64,000 nt of DNA from Setophaga petechia (lineage: Eukaryota > Chordata > Aves > Passeriformes > Parulidae), in NCBI GenBank assembly GCA_024362935.1, contig JANCRA010000014.1, forward strand, positions 14,214,258 through 14,278,257, read 5' to 3'. Shown here in pieces: positions 12,795 through 25,900 of this stretch (position 1 is its first letter; each line of letters starts with the position of its first letter). The position numbers and the translations under genes are program-made. Below the pieces are notes generated by a model. The model did not search any database, had not been told where the DNA came from, and saw only the letters and a program-made list of their open reading frames with translations.

Positions 12795-12821
12795 TAACTC
12801 CTTAAGCTACAGAAAAGTTTA
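12795..12821. other. 27-bp segment inverted relative to LTR copy B
   Basis: Within the otherwise collinear alignment of the two LTRs, this 27-bp segment does not match copy B directly. Its reverse complement matches 37806-37832 at 25 of 27 positions. Both segments begin TAA and end TTA and are followed by the same TTCTAGACAAG. See the findings for interpretation. Confidence 0.85.
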
Positions 12822-13001
12822 TTCTAGACAAGCAATAATACACAGACCATTGTTCTATTTGTTCTTGCTTTCCCACTTTTTAAATAATTTTTCTGTTGAC
12901 CTATCTCACGGCTATTGCTTAGCTCTAATCACAGTTCTGCTATCTCTGAGGCCTGCCTTTTGCAGCTTTCCCAAAACCATCTGATTTTGTAGGTTCCCAC
13001 A

Positions 13002-16000
13002 GTTAGTTTTTTTTTTAAAGTAGAATTTCTGCTTTTACTTCCAGCTGTTTCTGTCACTGTAATCTAAAGGCTTTAATACAGCCCTTACTGGTGCTGTGGC
13101 TCATTGTGAGAAGGACTTGTAGGGATTTTTCTGCAATAACTCCTGATTCCTTTCCTCGGTAACTATAGTGCAGCTGCATTTGATGTTGCAGACATTGTCT
13201 CGTTGGGCTTTATTGTTTCAGGACCTCTGGTGATCACATAACAGAAAAATTCCCTTTTCCTCTCCCTTCTCTCTAAAAGTTTGCAAATCTGCTTTGGAGT
13301 TTGAGTGGCTGTTGGAAGAAATAGGAGACAAAAGGAATGGAAAATTGGAAAGAAGACCTTTCCAGCACATGCCAAGACACAATAAGCATTGCCATGCCCT
13401 TTAAGAGTTAGATGGGAGAGAATAATTTAAAATTGACCACCTAGTCAACAAAGCCAGCTACCTTTTTGGTATGTAGAAGTGTGGGAGTTGTATTTATTCA
13501 ATTTTCATCAGAAGGACCTTATTTTATAAGATATTTTTGATAGAGTAAATTGTGTTATAAATCTGACCACAGCAGTATCATGAAACTCCATGAGAACATG
13601 GAGAATTCTTGCATTTTCTCAAAGGAAGTGATTCCTGATTGTAATTCTGCCTACAACAAAACTGAATTGGAGCATGGAGAAGTCTATATTTTTTCTTTTC
13701 TGCAATATGTCTGGCTTTGTGTAGTCCTGGCCAGCATCTCATCTGCTCTGCCATCTACATTCTGCTGTGTGCAAGAGAAAATTCAGTGACAAACCTCGTT
13801 AGGATATTTGTCTGTCTTGTAATGACTGACCACATAAATTTGTTTGATTTTTTCATGCCTTCCAAAGCTCTTGTGTAGGTAATACAGAAAAGAGAATAAA
13901 AAAAGAGACATTATTTTATTATGGAGCAAAATGGATCTAAATTCCACAGCAAAAGGTGGTCATTTCTGCCTTGCTTTGCTAGAAAATGGGGATTTGGTTT
14001 GTGACTGGGGTGATTAGAGAAAAAAATTGAGAACTTTTAATAACAGAGATTTTCAACCTAATGAAAAAAAATGAAGTTTTAGTGCTTTCAGTAGTATATT
14101 GGATACTACTGAAAGGACTACTATTATTATTAAATATTGGATTTAAAAATTAATTTCTTTCCCTGAATTAGGTCTGCAACAAAGAAGTAAGTATGTGGCT
14201 CCAGAACCAGTAACGCAGACCATGAGTTCAGAAGTATTTTTATCACTAAGTAATTGAAGACACAGGGCATCTCCTTAAGAAATGGGTATTTTAACACCTT
14301 GATGAACAGGGATTTAAATTTTGCACACACTGAAGTTATTTAATTGATTTTAAAACAAACCAAACCTATATCTTCTTTTTCCAAGTCCCTTGTGTGAACA
14401 GTTTTTGCCCTTTCAGTTGCTAAGCCTAAACACAGAAGATTTTAACATCCATCAATGAAGATATCTTAGTTTGTACTCTAATTTATTGCTTTTAGGTTTG
14501 TCTCACTAGGAATTTTATCTTTAATTTTCATTTGATGGCAGATCACTTTATTATATGAACTGTGCTCTGGATCCTTTTCTGTTTAACTGGCAACTTTTCT
14601 CATGGATTTGTGCCTTTATTTCCCCAACTCTGGTAGGAGTTAGCCAGTTTTCCTCTTAGATCTATTAAAAGACCATTATTTCAGGATTTCTTGAAGTCTT
14701 TTTACCCTTATCACATTTGCTATAAATTCATGAACTCCCATTTCACTTCAAGATATTTATGCCATATGGGTCATTTTCTTTTATAATCAGAATGTAAAGG
14801 TAAGTTCCAATGTTAAATGCCTGTTACAAACTTTTACTGTAGATGAATGATCTCTGCATTTTTTTGCAATTACTGCCCTAAAAGAAATGACATCATGACA
14901 AAGGCATTGCTTAGTAAGACAGAAAATGGCAGTAAAAGCAAAAAGCTTGAAGGGGAGTTTTGCTTTTTTGATCTTTCAATTACTTTATAAGCATAAAGTT
15001 AAATTTAATACACATTTTAAAATATAACAGCACACTGAATGATAGGGCAAGTTTTACAGCCAGCAGAGATTCCCTTTCATTTGAAGTCTGCCCCTTTACT
15101 CCAAAGAGCTGTGTTCTTCTAATATCCCAAAGTGAATTGAGATACAAGACCTTACAAAAAAATGAACTCCCAGACACAAAACTGGAAGAGCCCAGGCAAT
15201 GCTGTCCTGTTTTGGTGTCCTGATACATGTCAGATGGCTTTTTACAACCATGGGGGACATTTTCTAGGTGAGCCATGGAACAAAGTGCTCTACCAGCAGT
15301 GCCAGCAAACCCTGCAGGAGTGAAATCTTCAACCTCCAGGAAGGTTTCAAACACATTTACAGAAGGCAGCCAAAGGTGTTTGAATCATCTGATGATTGAG
15401 CAGGAGCCAGGCTGTGTTTTCTGACCCCAGATCTGCTGGGAAGGGTGGTGCAGTGGCTGGAGCTCACATTGCTACCTTGGTCTTGAGCTAAAAACTGTCT
15501 TGGACAAGGCTGGAAAGTAAATGTGACCAAAGACTTAAATAACTGTTTTGTTGTCATCTTTTTTTTATTGAAGACCATAAAGCAGGAATCCTTTGGCTAT
15601 TGCTTAAAAAGGACTGTTGCTTTGAACTAGTCAGAAATCTTCAGATAATTGTGTCCAATATGCAAAATTCTGTGCAGTAACAATTCAGTTCTGTGAAATG
15701 AAAAGGACTGCTAGAAAACCATGACTTTTAAGATGCAGCAAATGCCTTTGTGGCTGAAGCAGGAAACATTGTCTTTGGATTTAGAAGCTGGTGGCATGCT
15801 CTCAAGTGCAGAAAATTTGGTCTGTGATACTGTAGTATTATACTTGCTGGGAAGAAAGGAAAGCCAATAAAGGAAAGAATAATAGTACATTGATCAACCC
15901 TTTATCACAGCAGGGTAACTAAATCTGCTGTCACCAAATCTATCACACAGCCACTTGATTAAACTCATGTAATTTGCTGGGATGGATGCAGGAGTTTAGC

Positions 16001-19000
16001 TGTCATCAGCAGCTGTGGATGGAGGCAGATAAGGAACACTGAAGCTATAAGAGCTTCCAGCTGAAAATTTCACTTTGCTTTTCAAAGGAGGAGGGTGTTC
16101 CTCTGTTGTTCTCCATAGTAATAGCATGAATTGTTGTCCCTTGTGGTTTGTAAATCACTAATACAGCACAGCAGAGACACTACTGGCTTCAATTGGCCCT
16201 ATTCAGTTATTGAATCAGTTGGGAGAAAGGGGTGGTGGTTTATATTTAAAAATAAAGAAGAGGGTGGGGAGTTGAACTTCTGGAGGGTGATTGGGCTGGG
16301 CAATGAAAAAGGAAGGAAGGAAATGTTTTCTTTGAGCAGCAGAGGAAGCTTTCATGCAGCAAAGCCCACACAGAGTGAGAGGTTCCTTCTTTTCCTGCTC
16401 AATGTTGAAGAATGAAAGTGAGCATGGATGGGGGAGCCTTATGATGTGACACTGAGTCCCTCCTACCTTAGCAAAATGTGACTTTTCTCATAAGTGGGCA
16501 AACACTTGGTTGGAATGGGAGGAAGTGAGTCACTGGGAGCTGGAGGGCAGGCGGGCACGGCTGGCCTGAGCTCACCCTGGGAGCTGCGCTGGGGCTGTCC
16601 CCCTCCCCGGGTCCCCTGCCTGTCCTGCCTGCACAGGGCTGACCTTGCTGCAGCTTCCCAGCTCTCCTCCCGTGCAGCGTGCCTGACTCCTGGCTTATGA
16701 GCTCTGCTGTCATTCTGAATCCCCACTGATGTTTATTGTAAGAGCCTGAATTGCTTTACTTGTCAATAAATCGCTGAATGTCAGAGGATTAAGCATTAAA
16801 AACGATTCTGCTGTATGTGTTTTGAGAAAATGTAAGGCAGATTTTTAATATTTCACTCTTCTTCCACTGAAATACCACTTCTAATTGGTCAGTGTTGCCT
16901 GGCTTTGGAAGACCTTGTCACACACACTGAGCTGAACTCTCAGAGGAAACCCCAGACTAGGATATTTATAAGCTTCAGTTTGCCTACAAGGAAAAAGAAG
17001 TGTATGAACATGGCCATTAATGTACTGTAATAAGCATAAGTACTCAGTCAAGGTGCTTTGATTCTGGCACAGAATTTAAGGAGCAAATGCAGAATTCTTG
17101 GTATAGGATTATGCATCAATTCAAAAGATAATGTAAGTTAAGCACTTTTGGTTAAAAATTTGTGCAGCTGAAGTTTTATAGGATAATACAATGGGTTATA
17201 TTTGTGAGTGATTTATAGGGTGGGAGTCACCATAGAAATTGCTAGAAATCAGCTCAGCCTTAGTGAAAGACTTTCTCGTTAGATTGTTGGGAAAAAATTT
17301 CCTTGTTGGTACAAGGAAAGGGAAGAAAAGTTCAGAGGTTATGAAAATACCAGGATTCAAATTGCATCTTTGTGTCTGTAAGCTAAAGCATTTGACTCTT
17401 CTCTAATTCAGGGAAGTGGGCTCTCCCTCTTTATTAATGGAGAATTAATTTCTGCAGAACCTCTTATCTGTGGTTTTGCTCAGCATTCCCCATGTTAAGC
17501 TTCAGTTGCAGTTGGGTTTGTGTTTTCTAATCACATTACACTCCTGAGATTATTGCATGGCCAAAGTGCTGAAGGATGTATCTGAACTCAGGGACTATTT
17601 TGGGTAATTGCAATTAGACATAAGTAGCTGTTAGGTTCTTGAAATATTTTCTAAAGAACTCAGAAAATATATATAGATCCACATTTCTGCACTGTTTAAA
17701 TGAGATAATCGATCTGGGGCAGTATGGTCAGCTCACACCATCTTTCTTTACTGATGGACAATGCCAAGTTACTGAATAAAATCCCATTTCTCATGTGTTC
17801 CTCCAAGTAGGATAAAGATATCACAGAAGATGACCTAATGGTATGATTTCATGCAATAGCTAGGTAAATTAAAGCACTTAAATACTTCTCATGGTTTCTT
17901 TAGTTCTCTTTGTATGTCAAAGAAGTTCATAGTAGCTCAAGGGTACTTTTCTAATTGGTTTTCATGAAGTTAAAAGATGATAAAGTTTTGCAGCTTTGCT
18001 ATAGAAAATAGATATTTCGTTTCTTTCATTTATTAAATCTTGTTGTTACATACATATTGTATAGCAGTGTTCTCTATAGTTAGGGAACATTGTGGTATTG
18101 AAATAGATTTTTAAAATTAATCTTTTTTTGTTAATTTGTTCAGCATTATCTCATATTTTTTGAGAGTAAACACAAAGTATTTATGACTTGAAGTAATAAG
18201 CTTATGATTCTCCACAGCCTAAAAAGGGAAATGAAACATGAACAGGTGATAAAACCTAGGTGTTGGCAGCCTTGTTTTTGTGCTGGAACTTCACCAAAAT
18301 GTTTGCCAGTGCTTTTCCAAGGTTTTGTTGTCCCTCTGAGTGGTTTATGGCGCTTCAGGGCATAAATTTTCAGCCTGAGTCACCCAGTTTGTGTCCCCAG
18401 AGGGACAGTGAGGGGGGCACTGCAGCTGTGCTCTGCAGCCCCTCAGCTCAGTGCTGTCACAATTCTCTGGGTATGGATGTCTTGGTGAGCACCAGAGGAC
18501 AGGATGCCAGGCACAGCACCTCTTACTGCTGCTTTCTGTCTGGAAAATCAATTGGGGTTATTTTTTATATATATATAGAAGGACAAAATGGGCCATGAAA
18601 TCATTCCTACAGGCTTTGGTGTGCTTTCAGCTATTTTTGGGTCTGTGCCCTTCTCCTCTGCCAGGAGCAGAGGAAATGTCTGTCCAAAACTTTCAGCCAT
18701 GAGCTGGTAGAAAGGAAGACATTCCTGGGAGAGATTAAGGTAGTGACTTTCAAGGAAGGAGGAGCCTCTAAAAAATCTGGGAAAGACAAGGATGTCAGAA
18801 TAGGTATTTGTAGGCCAGGGGAAGGCAGGAATAGGAGTGCTCTTCACAGATGTAATGTGTTGGGTACTTATCCCTCAGCAGTTTGAGTGCTTAGAACACC
18901 ATAAGATGCCCAACTTTAGCACAAGAGAGCTATGACTCCATCTGGAGAACCTAATGGTACTTAGGGGAAACATATTTTATAGGCAGTTTCTAGAATTACA

Positions 19001-19783
19001 ATTAATTAGTGGGAAAGACATAGCTGTAGTATGTGGGCCATTCATTGCCAGATTAGTGAAAAACTGCCAGCTCCAACATGCACTCTACAAAACCCTGGTG
19101 CAATTAGGACTTAATGATTTTTCTCATTTGAATTATTTGTTTCTAACTTTCTTGATCTCCTTATTTAGTCCAACCATTTATTATAGGCAATATCTAAGGC
19201 AGAACTGAGGTGGTGGGTTTGCTGCATAAATGTGTGTCTGCCTATGTACAAGAAGATGAACATGCTGTGAATGCAGTTAGTTTCCTTTGTGTGTCTGCAG
19301 TTTTATCCTCAAATCACTTGCCAAACTAGAGACTATAGAAACTCAGAAATTCTGAGCCAAAGAGTAAAAGGTGTAAGAAAGGGGTAGGACAAGTGCTTAT
19401 CACAAGCATCATCAGGTTTTAATTCAAGAACTATCAAATTTCTCACTGTTGTGATTGTGTTTTGTGGCATTTAGGTTTGGAATTTTCTTCTGCAGCACTA
19501 TCTTGATGGACTGTAATAGCTTTTGTAGAGTTTGAATACTTAGTGTGGCTCTATAAAATGAACTAAACTGCCTGGGAAACAAGCAGCTGCAAGAAGATAT
19601 TCTGAACAGGAGTCACTTCTTGCCTAGGAGTTTATGGAGTTTTTAATGCCTTTTTCATACTTGGGGGGAAGGGGCCTTATTAGGTTTGTTGGTTAGTTGG
19701 TTTTTAACTTTCACATCCATAATACAAGAAATGTGCTAAATCTGACAGGGAGGTGCAGTTCTGAAGGACACTTGTCAGTGTCT
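13002..19783. other. Unique-looking AT-rich DNA, no supported gene
   Basis: There is no interspersed repeat I can name and no convincing exon pair. A GC-rich patch lies at about 16530-16700. A strong plus-strand 3' splice site (ending 14790) and a consensus AAG/GTAAGT 5' site (from 14800) enclose only 9 nt; this is listed separately as a possible microexon. The minus-strand 124-codon frame at 14980-15354 has no splice signals or recognisable domain. Another GC-rich patch lies at 18360-18500. Confidence 0.5.
14791..14799 (+). other. Possible 9-nt microexon
   Basis: The tract TCATTTTCTTTTATAATCAG (14771-14790) is a near-ideal 3' splice site, and AAG/GTAAGT at 14797-14805 is a perfect-consensus 5' splice site. 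They enclose AATGTAAAG, which would add Asn-Val-Lys in one frame. Such sites can coincide by chance in T-rich DNA, and no partner exons on this strand are recognised. Confidence 0.15.
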
Positions 19784-19817
19784 GCTGTGTGTGTGTGTAT
19801 ATATATACACACACAGC
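19784..19817. repeat. TG/TA/CA palindromic microsatellite
   Basis: A run of TG dinucleotides passes into TA dinucleotides and then CA dinucleotides, forming a nearly perfect palindrome centred on the TA run, with GC at both outer ends. The left arm carries two extra TG units. Such tracts can form a cruciform or Z-DNA. Confidence 0.85.
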
Positions 19818-19929
19818 ATATATCTGTGGGAATATAATGTGCAGTGCAGAGCATGGGAACGACTCTCTGCCTGCCTGTCACTGCAGTTGAGTCATCTGTT
19901 CTGGTGTGCACTTTTCCACTCCTGAAAGG

Positions 19930-20290
19930 ATGTTTGTGTGCTTACCCTGCCTTGCTGCAGTGAGGAAGCAGGGCCCTGCATCCCAAGGAGAGGCAGATGG
20001 TGCCTGCCCTGCAGGGCTGGCAGCGTGTGTGAGGCTGCAGGAGCGCTCCCAGAGCACTCCAGCACTCCCTGGTGCCCTGCTGCCAGCAGCTCGGGGGGCA
20101 GGCACTGTGGGGCTGGCCCAGCTGCCCTGCCTGCCTGGAGCTGTGCCACCAGCAGCAGCTGCCCCAGCTCCTCTCCTGCTCTCAGCTGGGCCTCCCTCAG
20201 CAGCACCTGGGGACAGCTCCTGGCCCTGGGGTCCCTCAGGTGAAGAGGAGGGCAGGGCTTGGCCTCAGAGCCTGCTTCCAGCAGGAATCA
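19930..20290. other. GC-rich patch, no gene called
   Basis: About 360 bp are markedly GC-rich and full of CAGC/GCTG and TGCC words. Five overlapping open frames of 75-136 codons cross it on both strands, a sign of stop-codon scarcity and not of coding. CpGs are few, so it is not a CpG island. It ends 28 bp before an LTR-like element. Confidence 0.6.
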
Positions 20291-20317
20291 GTTTCTCTGA
20301 ACCTTACAGTCACTGAC

Positions 20318-20699
20318 TGTGGGAATAAAATAATAATACTATTTTCCACATAATAATGGTGGGAAAAGGCCATTCTTTATTTGCATAACTCATTTTTATA
20401 CAGTATTACAGACCTTGTGTGTGACTCCCATTGGTCAGTAGCTTTCTTGCCAATTACTTTATTGGTTACTAACAAGTTGTTATCCTGTATTGATTGGGCA
20501 CTCAAACCCCTGGTGTGTACACGCAGGAAAAGTTGTTTGTGAGAGAGAATTTTCATTTTTACATCTAAAGGTGTAAAACCAGTTTATATGGGTGCTAGTT
20601 GTTTTTCACTCAGGAGTAGATTGTTATGTAAGCAAACTGCTCACACCAGGATTGCTTTCATATGGGAACTTGCAAGGGGCTAGCTTACAAGGCCAGCCA
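20318..20699 (-). mobile_element. Probable solo LTR, second family
   Basis: The minus strand carries, in order, two CCAAT boxes (20465-20461 and 20434-20430), TATAAAAA (20400-20393) and AATAAA (20381-20376), the layout of a retroviral promoter and poly(A) region. The proposed element starts TGGCTGG and ends CCCACA on that strand, so it has TG...CA ends. Flanks CTGAC (20313-20317) and CTGAT (20700-20704) would be a 5-bp target duplication with one mismatch. I see no second copy in the window, so the exact ends and the strand rest on these signals alone. It shares no clear body sequence with the LTRs at 12433 and 37443. Confidence 0.5.
20376..20400 (-). promoter_or_regulatory. TATA box and poly(A) hexamer of the second LTR
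   Basis: TATAAAAA (20400-20393) is followed after 11 nt by AATAAA (20381-20376) on the minus strand. A start site 25-30 nt after the TATA box would fall just downstream of the hexamer, so AATAAA would sit at the end of U3 and not in R. Confidence 0.45.
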
Positions 20700-22861
20700 C
20701 TGATTTTAGGAGAGCAGACTTGATTTTATGAAGCCTTTCTTTATGATTTGTCTACCTTACTGCAACAATTCAGCTTGAGGGCATTTAAGCTTTTGTATTC
20801 TAACTAATCCATAATACAAAACAGAAAGAGTCCTTTCTCCTTTGTGCAGTACCATATGTCTGTTTGAAATAGGGAATTAGACATCCTTTGGAACTATGAA
20901 CCAAGGTATTCAGGTGCCACAAGAACAACAGGAGGCGACAGCAGGGATTGCATTTTACCTCCTCTGTACAAAATGCTTTGCTGTCCTTCCTGTCTCTTAG
21001 AAGAACATAGTGACCATGTCAAAGCAACTATTTATGTTCTGCCATCATATCATGATTAATTTGTTTTGTTGTTTGTGGAAAAGAAAAATACTGCCTTGGC
21101 TTGGGCTAGATGTTCACATCCTGTACTGAGTTTTCACCTATGACAGATGCTTCAGATGGTGCCAGATTTTAGTTCCCCTGCTTTGCTTTTAATTACTAAC
21201 AGTCTCCTACAGAAACAGTTAACAAAAATTTAAAACTCCAGAAGCAATGCAGTGCTAATGGATGGAACAGTCTGTTACTTGCTTAATTAGTTATGTTAAA
21301 CAACTTGAGCTTTGGTGTTAACAAATTCACTTAATCGTAGTAAATAATGAGGATTATAATTGAAATTGTGCCCTTTTGCCCCCTGCAGAGTTACTAGATT
21401 GTGCAGAGTTTGCTTCACACCTGCTAAATCAGGGCTGATCAATGACAGGCAATGGCTGGACATAATAATGTATTTGCACCTCCTAGAAACTCTAGAGGAA
21501 GGAAATCCAGTTCAAACAAGATTAGAGGATCTGAGGAGTAATGTGAACATGTAAAGTTACTGCAAAAGCAGAGAAGTGCTGGTACATGTTGCTCATGTGA
21601 ATAGAGAGAGGCCAGGAAAGCTGATTCTGAGCCCAGACTGGTTACAGCGCAAAATCAGGAGCTCTTCCTGAGCCAAGGGAGTGGGGCAATGTGGAACTTA
21701 GGTTTGTTGCCACTGTTTTCTGAAACTTGATTGAAAAGACTAAACTGAAAAAGTTGTAAAGACTATGGAAGACATTGGAAGAAGTCAGAATCTTCATTAT
21801 GCAGTGGTAAAAATGCATGTTCATAGCAGAAAAGGTATAAAGAACTGGTGGGTTTAAAAAGATACTGTCCAGTGGCTATTCCAAGCTATTCCAGGGCTGT
21901 ACAGTATTGGCTGCACATTTTGCACCTTTGCAGTCTGAGATCAAGGAATGCATTTCCTCTTTACAGATCTAGTGACATTAAGTACATGTATTCATCCACA
22001 GCATAAAAATATTGAGGCAAATATGACAATACTGGCTTACAGGGGTCCAAAATGTATTTATAATTTGCATGAAGACTTCATTTGGATGTATATGTTCTGA
22101 TAAATGAGGAGAAAACTTTGCCCTTAGTTTCCTTCCTACCTCCCTTTCTTTTCCTTACAGATGTAGTGCACACTACTTCTCATTCAGCATATTTCTGCTG
22201 TTGCCCACCTTCCCTGTGACCTTGCTTTGGTTTCTGTCTAAATAAAAGCCAAGTGTGCCCATCTGTGGAGGACAAAAAGAGAAGAAATACCAACCCAAAC
22301 TTAGTTTCCTAAGGCAGCTGCCAATTGCAAGTTTCCCAAGAACTGCTTTGTGGGATGGAACAGGGTAAAGCAAGTTCCTCTGCCCTCAGACCTCTGGGCC
22401 AAAGGATTGTTCCAGCCCTGTGGGGAATGCAGAAAGGGAGCATGGCAAAATGTCACTGCTCAGGAATATGGGGGAGCAGAGACCTCCACGTGAAGAACCT
22501 GAGCTGGGAGCCAGGCCTGCCATGGGAGGATCAGCACTGCCCCTGTGAAGAATGTCAGCTCTTCTGCAGCCATTGCTATAGTAACAAGCTGCAGGAATCC
22601 TCTCTGCTATCATTAATTTGGGAAAATGATCTCCCTGTGATAAAAGCAGGACCACCAGGCACACATCTAGATAGGTTTAGATTGTTTCCCTTGCACTAAA
22701 ATCCCTGAGGTTGCTGCAGTAGACAACAGTGGGTGTAGGGCTGTGTTATTGGGAGCCTCAAGCGATAGGAGCAGCTATAGTCACAATCACTGGGTTGAAT
22801 TCAGAGCCTCAAGTTTCCCATCTTCCCCAATTTTTAATAAAATCTGAATCATTGAAAAACC

Positions 22862-22990
22862 CTAGCAAAACACCACTACCACAAAAAAAACCCCATCAAC
22901 CCCAAACCCCCTAACAATAACAGCATAAACAAACAAAGCCCCCAAAAAACCTAAAAACAAAAAAAGGCCAAACCAACCAACCAAAATCCC
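22862..22990. repeat. A/C-only low-complexity tract
   Basis: For about 130 bp the plus strand is almost entirely A and C, in runs such as AAACCCC, CCAACC and AAAAAA, with very few G or T. There is no fixed repeat unit. It resembles other short A/C-rich patches here (about 7025-7110, and in reverse at 46219-46303). Confidence 0.75.
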
Positions 22991-25900
22991 TGTTGACCTT
23001 GGATGTCTTTGACAGAATCTGCATAATATATCCTGGATCTGGGGCACTTGTTTTTGGAAGCAGTGGATTAAGCCAAGGAAGAATTGATAATTCTTGCTAT
23101 GAAAAAGACTTTGAGAAAGATATTATGAAACATTTCATGGCAGTTGCAGATTGGGGGCATGCTGGAGCTCCTTCTAGCTTACTTAAGTGCCTCAGGCAGA
23201 AATTTGTTTGCCTGCAGAACTGAACATTAGAGAAAAAAGCTATAAGCTTTCCACTAGCAATATATGAAGCACTAGGAATGAATATGTCAAACCTGACTTG
23301 AAATGAATCTACTGTGGAGCCTGTGATATCTCTTTAGATATGCTTGGTCTTGTCTGAGATAGAAATAAACTTTCTGATGAGTATAATGAATGCCTGTGAA
23401 TAAGGGAAGGCCTCAAGTTGCAGAGGAAATGCAGCAACAAGCAATAAATAGCTATTGCAGGCTGGTGAGATCTCAGAGCTGAAGATGCAATCAGCAGCTG
23501 TGTGTCACTGGAGCTGTGCCTGTGCACAGTAAGGCAGGAGCCCAGGAGCTGTCCCAGAACACTGACAGAAGCCAGTGGAATTGATTTTTCATTTTTAAGC
23601 CTGAGCAGAGGAGCCCCAGCTTTATCTCCGGACCCCACTGGGGCAGGTTCTATTTAAATGCAAAGCCCAAAGAGATTTTCTCCTGAAAGATCATTGTGTT
23701 CGTGTTGTGAATGAGACACATCCAGTTTGTGCTGCAGTATCAACACATTTATGATTTATTTAACATTTACACTGATTGCAAACAGTGAGCCCCACTTTTA
23801 CATGCAGCTGAAAACCACAGAATCCTCATTCATTAGCCAGCTAATGCTGGCTGAAAGGTGTGGTGAGAATGCAAGAAAAGCAGACAAGATGGATAAAGAG
23901 CAGAAAGAAACAGTGCAGGCAGCTGGGGAGGTTGTCATGTTGTTTTTAAGAAAGCTTTGAGCTGGATTTTGCACCCTGAGCTCGTGGGAGCAGTTTGTGT
24001 GCAGACCAGCAGGTGAAAGCTGCTGTAAAACTATAATTTCTTGTTCACAAATTTTTGTGACCTTCATATTGCACCTAATGAAGGTTGCTGGTATTGACTT
24101 GTGCAAAATCAGGCATAAAGCTTGGACAAGTTCTTGTCAGGAGGGCTGGAAGTGAATTATTAGAAAATTGCTTAAAAGGAAAGCAAGAACTCTAAACCCC
24201 GCATTACTCTTCCAATAAAATATTGTCATTTCCCCCAGACAAGATACCAAGTTATAGAACCACAGTATTAAAATATCTATAAACATTTTAAAATAAATCA
24301 AATACTCTCCTTTTGGTTTGCTTTAGATTGCTTTATAATTAACTAATGTGCTTTCCTGAAACCAGTTTTATATTGTCCTAATGGCTTTGGCTGCAGAATG
24401 AGATCACCAGCTAAATGACTGCCTAACCACAAGGACCTTTAATGATCTTTTAGGAAGCTCTGCATTACCTTGGACTGAAAAATTTTGTTGCTGCACAATA
24501 ACACTTAGATGCACTACAGAACATTCATATTGCATAAGAATCAGGAGAACGAAATTCCACATACAAGTATTCATTTCTGGGTTGTCAATACTCCATGATA
24601 GTTTCAGGAACAGGTTTTTTTTTGTAATTTCTTTTTAATAACCTGGTTTAGCAATGTACTGAGAAAGGATTTAAGTCCCACTGAGGTGGATGCTGAAGCT
24701 CCATAAATGTGATATATATCAGCTGAGCATTTGTCCCTGTGGCACTTAAGATACAGTTACCTGCTTTCCTGAATTGAGACCACAGAGAACTACCTCACAT
24801 TAAGGTGGTTAAAAGTGCTTAAAATATTTCAGGGGGGTTAAAGTGAGGGTAGGGTTGGTGGTGGCTGTTCTTAATAAAGTAGGAAAAAACTAGAAGCAAC
24901 ATAAACACAGAAACAGACTCTGCCTTCAGAGATAAAACCTTTTAATAATTAACCTTTTATCACAGGAGATGTTTGATATCATTAGTAAATCTCTTCTCTC
25001 CACTGAAGGAGTTCAGTGGTCTATAAAGTAATTACAATTCAGAATCATCATTTCATTTAATAGCCTGTAGCATTGTTCTGGAGTTTGGCTCACTCTGGAC
25101 AGTGTACTTTTAATTAACTCATGTAGTACCTTATTGGGTTTTGTTACAGAGAAGCTAGAGGTCACCAAATTCAGTCCATTCTACTATAATGTGTTTTTTT
25201 GTTTAATTATACCTCTCCTGCCTCGCTTTCTCCACTAATACTGTATCCTGACAGCAGTTAATTTATAATACTTTGATCACTGAGTGTTTTTATATGGTAG
25301 ATGATAATGCAGAAATCTTTTAAGGGGGAAAAACAACCAAGACTTATAACTGACAACAACAAAAATGTTTCTTTCATTAAGTTTTTGGGGAGTTAACTTG
25401 ATTAGATCTTAATATTTCAATGAAATGTGAAAAGTGAAAGCTTTTCTTTGGATTGCCAGCAAATGGATATTTCCTTATGCCTGTTTGGATTTCAGGTCTG
25501 CACTGTCCTTCCTTCTCTGTCCTCAGAAGGAGGAAATACAACAGCAGGGACCACCAGGCTTTCCTGTGCATCCTTCTCATGCCCATAAATTTTATTTCAG
25601 CTCATATTATTTGGAATTCCTGGATGCTTTTGGCTGAGAACATTTCCTGAAAAAGTGATATTTTAAAGTGTGACCTGTTGTCTTTAGGAAGCAAACAGTA
25701 TTTCAATGGAAGAGCTTTGTGTGGTGTAAATTTGCAATAGGAGGTTGCTTCAGATGTGACTTACAAATAATATTCAACAATGAATAGAATGAGGAGCTTC
25801 ATTTTGAGCAACTCTGTTTTTTGAGGGTGTTTGGTTGCTGAAGGTGCAGGAATATTCAGATGTGTCTGTGATCCTGCCAACAAACCTTTTCATCCTCTGA

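Larger units (their letters stand above)
12433..13001 (-). mobile_element. Solo LTR of an endogenous retrovirus, copy A
   Basis: This 569-bp segment aligns along its whole length with 37443-37994 in the same orientation, at roughly 85% identity by eye. On the minus strand it starts TGTGGGAACC and carries AATAAA in its 3' third, as an LTR should. No gag, pol or env sequence flanks it, so it is a solo LTR. Its plus-strand left edge is TATCGCC where copy B has TGTCACT, so its terminal dinucleotide has probably mutated. The flanks GTTTT (12428-12432) and GTTAG (13002-13006) are a poor target duplication. The boundaries come from comparison with copy B. A minus-strand open frame at 12460-12678 is shared with copy B but is probably not a gene. 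Confidence 0.8.

Noticed and set aside
14980..15354. 124-codon minus-strand frame
   Set aside because: No domain and no splice signals, and the end of the peptide is translated AT-rich sequence.
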